Shown: in pieces, positions 6,249-9,185 of the stretch
Numbering within the stretch: the first letter of the stretch is position 1
How the letters are laid out: each line of letters starts with the position of its first letter
DNA from: Clostridiales bacterium UBA4696
GTDB lineage: Bacteria > Bacillota > Clostridia > Oscillospirales > Oscillospiraceae
NCBI GenBank assembly: GCA_002404795.1
Contig: DHKK01000065.1
Span: 56,566-65,750 of the forward strand
DNA length: 9,185 bases
Reading direction: 5' to 3'
Translations under genes and position numbers: made by a program
The notes under the pieces: generated by a model
Seen by the model: only the letters and a program-made list of their open reading frames with translations
Told to the model about the DNA's origin: nothing
Database searches by the model: none

Positions 6249-8083
6249 CGGGAAAGCTCCTCCTGCATCATCGTTGTGATGGAATCCGCGTCGAGTCCGG
6301 CTGCGGCAAGCAGCGCCGCCGGCGCGCCGTGCGGGACGAATCTCCGGCCAAGGTTGCGCTTGCGGCACACCGCCGGGATCCCGGCCTCGATCAGGTGCGC
6401 GAAGATCTCGTCTGCCAGACACTCGCGGTCAGACGTCTCTTCAAAAACAAACACACGCCGGGTCTTCCGGGCCGAGGCTTCAATCGAGGCCCAGTCGACC
6501 GGGGAAATGGTCCGCAGCTTGAGGATCTCCGGCCGGTAGCCCGCGGCCTGCAGCGTATCAGCGGCAGCGAGCACGGCGTTGACCATCGTACCGTAGCAGA
6601 CAACGGTACAGCTGTAGCCCTCGCGCAGAAGCGTTCCGGCGGCTGCAGACGTATAGCTTCCCTCCCCGCCGCGCGGGTAGCGGATGGCTGCCGGGCCGGT
6701 GCAGGCGTAGAGCGCCGCGTGCAGATCCTCGCGCAGCTCTGCGAAGCTGGCAGGGCAGAAGATCTTCAGCCCCGGCACCTGCCGCAGATAGCCGACGTCG
6801 AACATGCCCTGGTGGGTCTCGCCGTCTTCCCCGACGATACCGCAGCGGTCGACCGCCAGCACGACGTGCAGCTGCTGCAGGGCAACATCGTGCAGCAGCA
6901 TATCATACGCACGCTGCAAAAACGTGGAATAGAGCGCGGCGACCGGCTTCATCCCCTGCTTGGCAAGGCCCGCGGCCATGCAGACCGCATGTCCCTCGGC
7001 GATGCCGACGTCAAAAAAGCGTGTGGGGAAATCGGAAGCGAACGGGTCGAGCCCTGTGCCGTGCTGCATGGCGGCCGTGATGGCGCAGACCGTCTGGTCG
7101 CTCGCCGCCATCCGGCAGAGCTCCTGCCCGAAGATATCGGAAAACGTCGGCGCGGCAGAGGCTGCAGGCATCCCGGTATCGGGGTCGAAGCGGCCGATGC
7201 CGTGGAAATCCTGCGGGGTCTTTTCTGCTGGCTCGTAGCCCTTGCCCTTCCGGGTGATCAGGTGGATCAGGACCGGCTCGCGCAGCGCAGCCGCCGTGCG
7301 CAGGAGTGTTTCAATTTTAGAAATATCGTGGCCGTCGACCGGCCCGAGATAGGTAAAGCCCAGGTTTTCAAACAGCGTCGTACCGAGCAGGCTCCGGCGC
7401 ATCCGCTCTTTGATCTTGTGCGTCAGCGCGTACAGCCTCCGGCCAAAGCCGCTTTTCGCGGTCAGCGTCCGGTAGCGGAGCTTGAAGTCGAGATACCGCG
7501 GCCGCAGCCGCGCCTGGGCAAGGTAGCGGGAGATCGCGCCGACATTCGGCGTGATGGACATGCCGTTATCATTGAGCAGCACGATCATCGGCTCGCGGCT
7601 GGCCCCGGCGTTGTTGAAGCCCTCATAGGCCAGGCCGCCGGTCAGCGCGCCGTCGCCCATCAGGGCCAGCACATGATAGTCTTTGCCCTCGAGCGTCCTT
7701 GCGCGGGCCATGCCGAGCGCGACGGAGACCGCGTTCGACGCATGCCCGGCGATAAACGCGTCATGCACGCTCTCGCACGGCTTCGGGAAGCCGGAAAGCC
7801 CGCCCTGCTGGCGGAGCGTATCGAACCGGTCCATGCGGCCGGTCAGCATTTTATGGACGTAGCACTGGTGGCCGACATCGAACACCAGCCGGTCGCGGCT
7901 GGTATCGAACACGCGGTGGATGGCGACCGTCGTCTCCACGATGCCGAGGTTGGAGGCCAGATGGCCGCCGGTCCGGCTGACGTTCTGCACCAGAAACTGC
8001 CGGATCTCCTCACACAGGGCCGGCAGCTGCTGCTCCGGCACGGCGAGCAGATCTTCTCTTGAGTGGATGGTATCTAACAGCAT
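6245..8083 (-). CDS. dxs: 1-deoxy-D-xylulose-5-phosphate synthase
   Basis: Thiamine-diphosphate enzyme joining pyruvate and glyceraldehyde 3-phosphate, the first step of the MEP isoprenoid pathway. It has 612 residues, slightly short of the usual 620-640. The first domain shows TGGHLASNLG with catalytic His41, DVGHQCYVHKMLTG (69-82), HASNAVSVALGMA, the ThDP-magnesium motif GDGALTGG (143-150) and NDNGMSI (171-177). The central region has YLGPVDGHD. The pyrimidine-binding domain contains DVGIAEGHAV with the catalytic Glu363, and DRCGIVGEDGETHQG. The transketolase C-terminal domain follows. One residue is unusual to my eye: the familiar AEQHAV is AEGHAV here. The ATG at 8083-8081 lies 7 nt after oapA with TGAGG upstream. 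Location next to OLE/oapA matches the classic OLE neighbourhood. Confidence 0.98.
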   Translation of the reverse strand: MLLDTIHSREDLLAVPEQQLPALCEEIRQFLVQNVSRTGGHLASNLGIVETTVAIHRVFDTSRDRLVFDVGHQCYVHKMLTGRMDRFDTLRQQGGLSGFPKPCESVHDAFIAGHASNAVSVALGMARARTLEGKDYHVLALMGDGALTGGLAYEGFNNAGASREPMIVLLNDNGMSITPNVGAISRYLAQARLRPRYLDFKLRYRTLTAKSGFGRRLYALTHKIKERMRRSLLGTTLFENLGFTYLGPVDGHDISKIETLLRTAAALREPVLIHLITRKGKGYEPAEKTPQDFHGIGRFDPDTGMPAASAAPTFSDIFGQELCRMAASDQTVCAITAAMQHGTGLDPFASDFPTRFFDVGIAEGHAVCMAAGLAKQGMKPVAALYSTFLQRAYDMLLHDVALQQLHVVLAVDRCGIVGEDGETHQGMFDVGYLRQVPGLKIFCPASFAELREDLHAALYACTGPAAIRYPRGGEGSYTSAAAGTLLREGYSCTVVCYGTMVNAVLAAADTLQAAGYRPEILKLRTISPVDWASIEASARKTRRVFVFEETSDRECLADEIFAHLIEAGIPAVCRKRNLGRRFVPHGAPAALLAAAGLDADSITTMMQEELSR

Positions 8084-8090
8084 GAGAACC

Positions 8091-8684
8091 TCATTTTTTT
8101 GCGCTTTTTTTCTCTAATCGCTGCGGAAGTGTCCGGAAGAAGCAGAGGACCTTCGCAGCCGTGCGCACGACGGCGGTGCTGGAATTCATGGCGAGGGATT
8201 TTCCGCAGGCCTTCCCGCCGACGGTCACGCCGGAGACGACGGCGGACAGCAGCAGCGTAATGAAGATCTCCGAGCCGCTTTTGCTGAGCAGCAGCACGCG
8301 CGCGGAGATGACCGCCGCAGCGGAGCCGGAGATGACGCCGCAGATATCGCCGATCACGTCATTGCAGAACGACGAGACCCGCCCGGCGTTGCGGATGAGC
8401 CGCAGCGCATCCTCTGCCTCCGGAAGCTTGCGCGAGGCCATCGCGTGGAACGGGACCTCATCCGCCGCCGTGACGGCGACGCCGATGATATCAAACAGAA
8501 TGCCTGTCAGCACGATGCAGATCAGGATCACAAACGACAGGATCAGCCCAGCACCCTCCAGCAAGTTGGACGATACGAAGCTCATGAGTGCGGAGATCAG
8601 GACCGTCACAAGAAAGATCAGTGCGATCCATCTGAAATCCGGCCGGGCAGATCTCCCGGTCTTTTTCTTTTTTGCAGCAGCCAA
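8091..8684 (-). CDS. oapA: OLE-associated membrane protein OapA (DUF21/CorB-like), TTG start
   Basis: A 197-residue membrane protein. It has a basic N-terminal tail (KKKKTGRS), at least two strong membrane segments (residues about 19-40 and 43-72, WIALIFLVTVLISALM and LILSFVILICIVLTGILF), then the conserved-looking stretch DIIGVAVTAADEVPFHAMASRK and SSFCNDVIGDICGVISGS, two more hydrophobic segments, and a basic tail (KKSAKK). It resembles the membrane part of CorB/CNNM magnesium transporters, without their CBS domains. OapA binds OLE RNA and brings it to the membrane. Identification here rests on this sequence plus position directly after the OLE-like RNA and before dxs. The start is TTG at 8684-8682, because GGAGG lies 5 nt upstream; a longer TTG frame from 8696 would have that GGAGG inside it and no ribosome site of its own. 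No ATG start fits. Its dense basic tails suit RNA contact (inference). Confidence 0.82.
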   Translation of the reverse strand: MAAAKKKKTGRSARPDFRWIALIFLVTVLISALMSFVSSNLLEGAGLILSFVILICIVLTGILFDIIGVAVTAADEVPFHAMASRKLPEAEDALRLIRNAGRVSSFCNDVIGDICGVISGSAAAVISARVLLLSKSGSEIFITLLLSAVVSGVTVGGKACGKSLAMNSSTAVVRTAAKVLCFFRTLPQRLEKKSAKK

Positions 8685-8689
8685 GACAG

Positions 8690-8694
8690 CCTCC
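8690..8694 (-). promoter_or_regulatory. Ribosome binding site deciding the oapA start
   Basis: GGAGG at 8694-8690 lies 5 nt before the TTG at 8684-8682. It overlaps the earlier in-frame TTG at 8696, which has only the A/T-rich ACATAATC in front. This favours the shorter, 197-residue product. Confidence 0.75.
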
Positions 8695-8728
8695 AAGATT
8701 ATGTTAACTATTCAATGCGTAAATACAG

Positions 8729-8769
8729 AAAAAATGCTGACAAAATGCCGCACCCGCGGCATTTTATCA
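8729..8769 (-). terminator. Terminator-like hairpin at the 3' end of the OLE-like RNA
   Basis: On the minus strand AAAATGCCGC (8765-8756), loop GGGT, GCGGCATTTT (8751-8742) forms a perfect 10-bp stem, extended after one mismatch by TGA/TCA (8769-8767 with 8740-8738). A T6 run (8734-8729) follows about 3-7 nt after the stem, depending on how far it zips. It could define the 3' end of the RNA while letting some polymerase read into oapA. I see no strong promoter between this hairpin and oapA. The stem is symmetrical, but no plus-strand gene needs it. Confidence 0.7.
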
Positions 8770-9185
8770 GATATAGGGTGCAATGGCAGCTCTTATGGTT
8801 AATCTTACGGCTTAGGTCGGGTTTGTTTTCCCCGGGAGCATCCTCTCGTCGCCGATGGAGGTGGTTCCCCTTTCATGCTCGCGTTGGTCTGTCGCCATGA
8901 CCACTACCCGATTGCCACTTAGTCCGTACCGCAATCCCATAAAAGCCCTTTCGACAGCCTAGGTGATTTCCACCACAGCTTTTTCCGGCTCTTATCCTCT
9001 TTTGCAGACCGTCTTTCAAGGGAATATCGCCTGTGCTCAAGGCCATGAGCGCTCGGCGCATCAGCTTCCCTTTCCCGGCCGGCCCACGCAAGGCAGGCTA
9101 CTCTGCACACAGCGTTCACGGCATAAAGCCGGTTAGCACCGCAATGCAGGTTCATATCCGGTATCGTACAACGGTCGGATACCAC
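8738..9185 (-). ncRNA. ole: OLE RNA, 3' portion (5' part outside the window)
   Basis: OLE is a structured RNA of about 600 nt that forms a membrane ribonucleoprotein with OapA and is tied to alcohol, cold and magnesium stress responses in Halalkalibacterium halodurans. Seen here: a long stretch without a credible gene, placed directly before an OapA-like gene and dxs, the known OLE location, and packed with perfect helices. These include AAGGGAA (9072-9066) with TTCCCTT (9024-9018), enclosing CGCC/GGCG and GCTCA (9050-9046) with TGAGC (9039-9035). CTGTCG (8957-8952) pairs with CGACAG (8894-8889), enclosing GATTGC (8936-8931) with GCAATC (8915-8910). GAGCAT (8880-8875) pairs with ATGCTC (8841-8836), enclosing CCTC/GAGG and a GCGA tetraloop. 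CGGG and CCCG close the A-rich loop near 8830. Another large RNA class is the main alternative; a covariance-model match was not run. Confidence 0.78.

Noticed and set aside
6249..6422. 58-codon upstream extension of TlyA
   Set aside because: It lies inside dxs in another frame, is Arg/Gly-rich, and the S4 domain begins right at the ATG at 6248 with AGGAGG before it.
6329..8062. Plus-strand open frame of 577 codons
   Set aside because: Shadow of dxs on the opposite strand; no recognisable domain and no ribosome binding site.
8697..8744. Possible promoter for oapA (TTGTCA followed by TTGAAT)
   Set aside because: The spacing is about 22 nt, too long for a sigma-A promoter, and no alternative pair matches well.
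8873..9185. Small minus-strand open frames (72 and 88 codons) before oapA
   Set aside because: They overlap in different frames, have no family likeness or good ribosome sites, and cover the helices of the structured RNA; the RNA explains the sequence better.
8770..9185. Group II intron, RNase P RNA, tmRNA or 6S RNA as identity of the structured region
   Set aside because: I found no domain V-like hairpin or reverse transcriptase, no RNase P core (GAGGAAAGTCC type), no tmRNA tRNA-like end and tag frame, and no 6S-like single long hairpin. Gene context fits OLE far better.

Overview
The window (roughly 58-60% G+C by eye) looks like chromosomal DNA of an anaerobic Firmicute of the class Clostridia, most likely Oscillospiraceae-like. 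The reasons are the dxs-tlyA-nadK-argR-recN gene order, a tyrosine T-box riboswitch, an S-layer-homology (SLH) protein and AGGAGG-type ribosome binding sites. Every gene I can support reads on the minus strand, so transcription runs from position 9185 down to 1. No mobile element, CRISPR array, tRNA or rRNA was found.

In transcription order, 9185 to about 8738 holds no credible protein gene but is dense in perfect complementary helices. I call it the 3' two thirds of an OLE (ornate large extremophilic) RNA; the 5' part lies beyond the window. It ends at a terminator-like hairpin. Next comes oapA (8684-8091), a small multi-pass membrane protein that I read as the OLE-associated protein. It is followed by dxs (isoprenoid precursor synthesis), tlyA (rRNA 2'-O-methyltransferase), nadK (NAD kinase), argR (arginine repressor), recN (DNA repair) and a secreted SLH-domain protein. 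Gaps between these genes are 33 nt or less, or the genes overlap as ATGA (dxs/tlyA and recN/SLH), so they look like one long operon. In Bacillus the same cluster continues from recN to spoIVB and spo0A; here that position holds the SLH gene.

A second transcription unit starts right after the SLH stop codon. A near-consensus sigma-A promoter (TTGACA, 17 nt, TATACT) drives a tyrosine T-box leader with specifier UAC and clear terminator and antiterminator helices. It controls a 99-residue zinc-ribbon protein of unknown function, followed by tyrS (tyrosyl-tRNA synthetase), which is cut by the window edge.

The most interesting part is the OLE-like RNA with its oapA neighbour. OLE forms a membrane-bound RNA-protein complex whose biochemical job is still unclear. 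The OLE call rests on gene context and visible helices, not on a covariance-model search.
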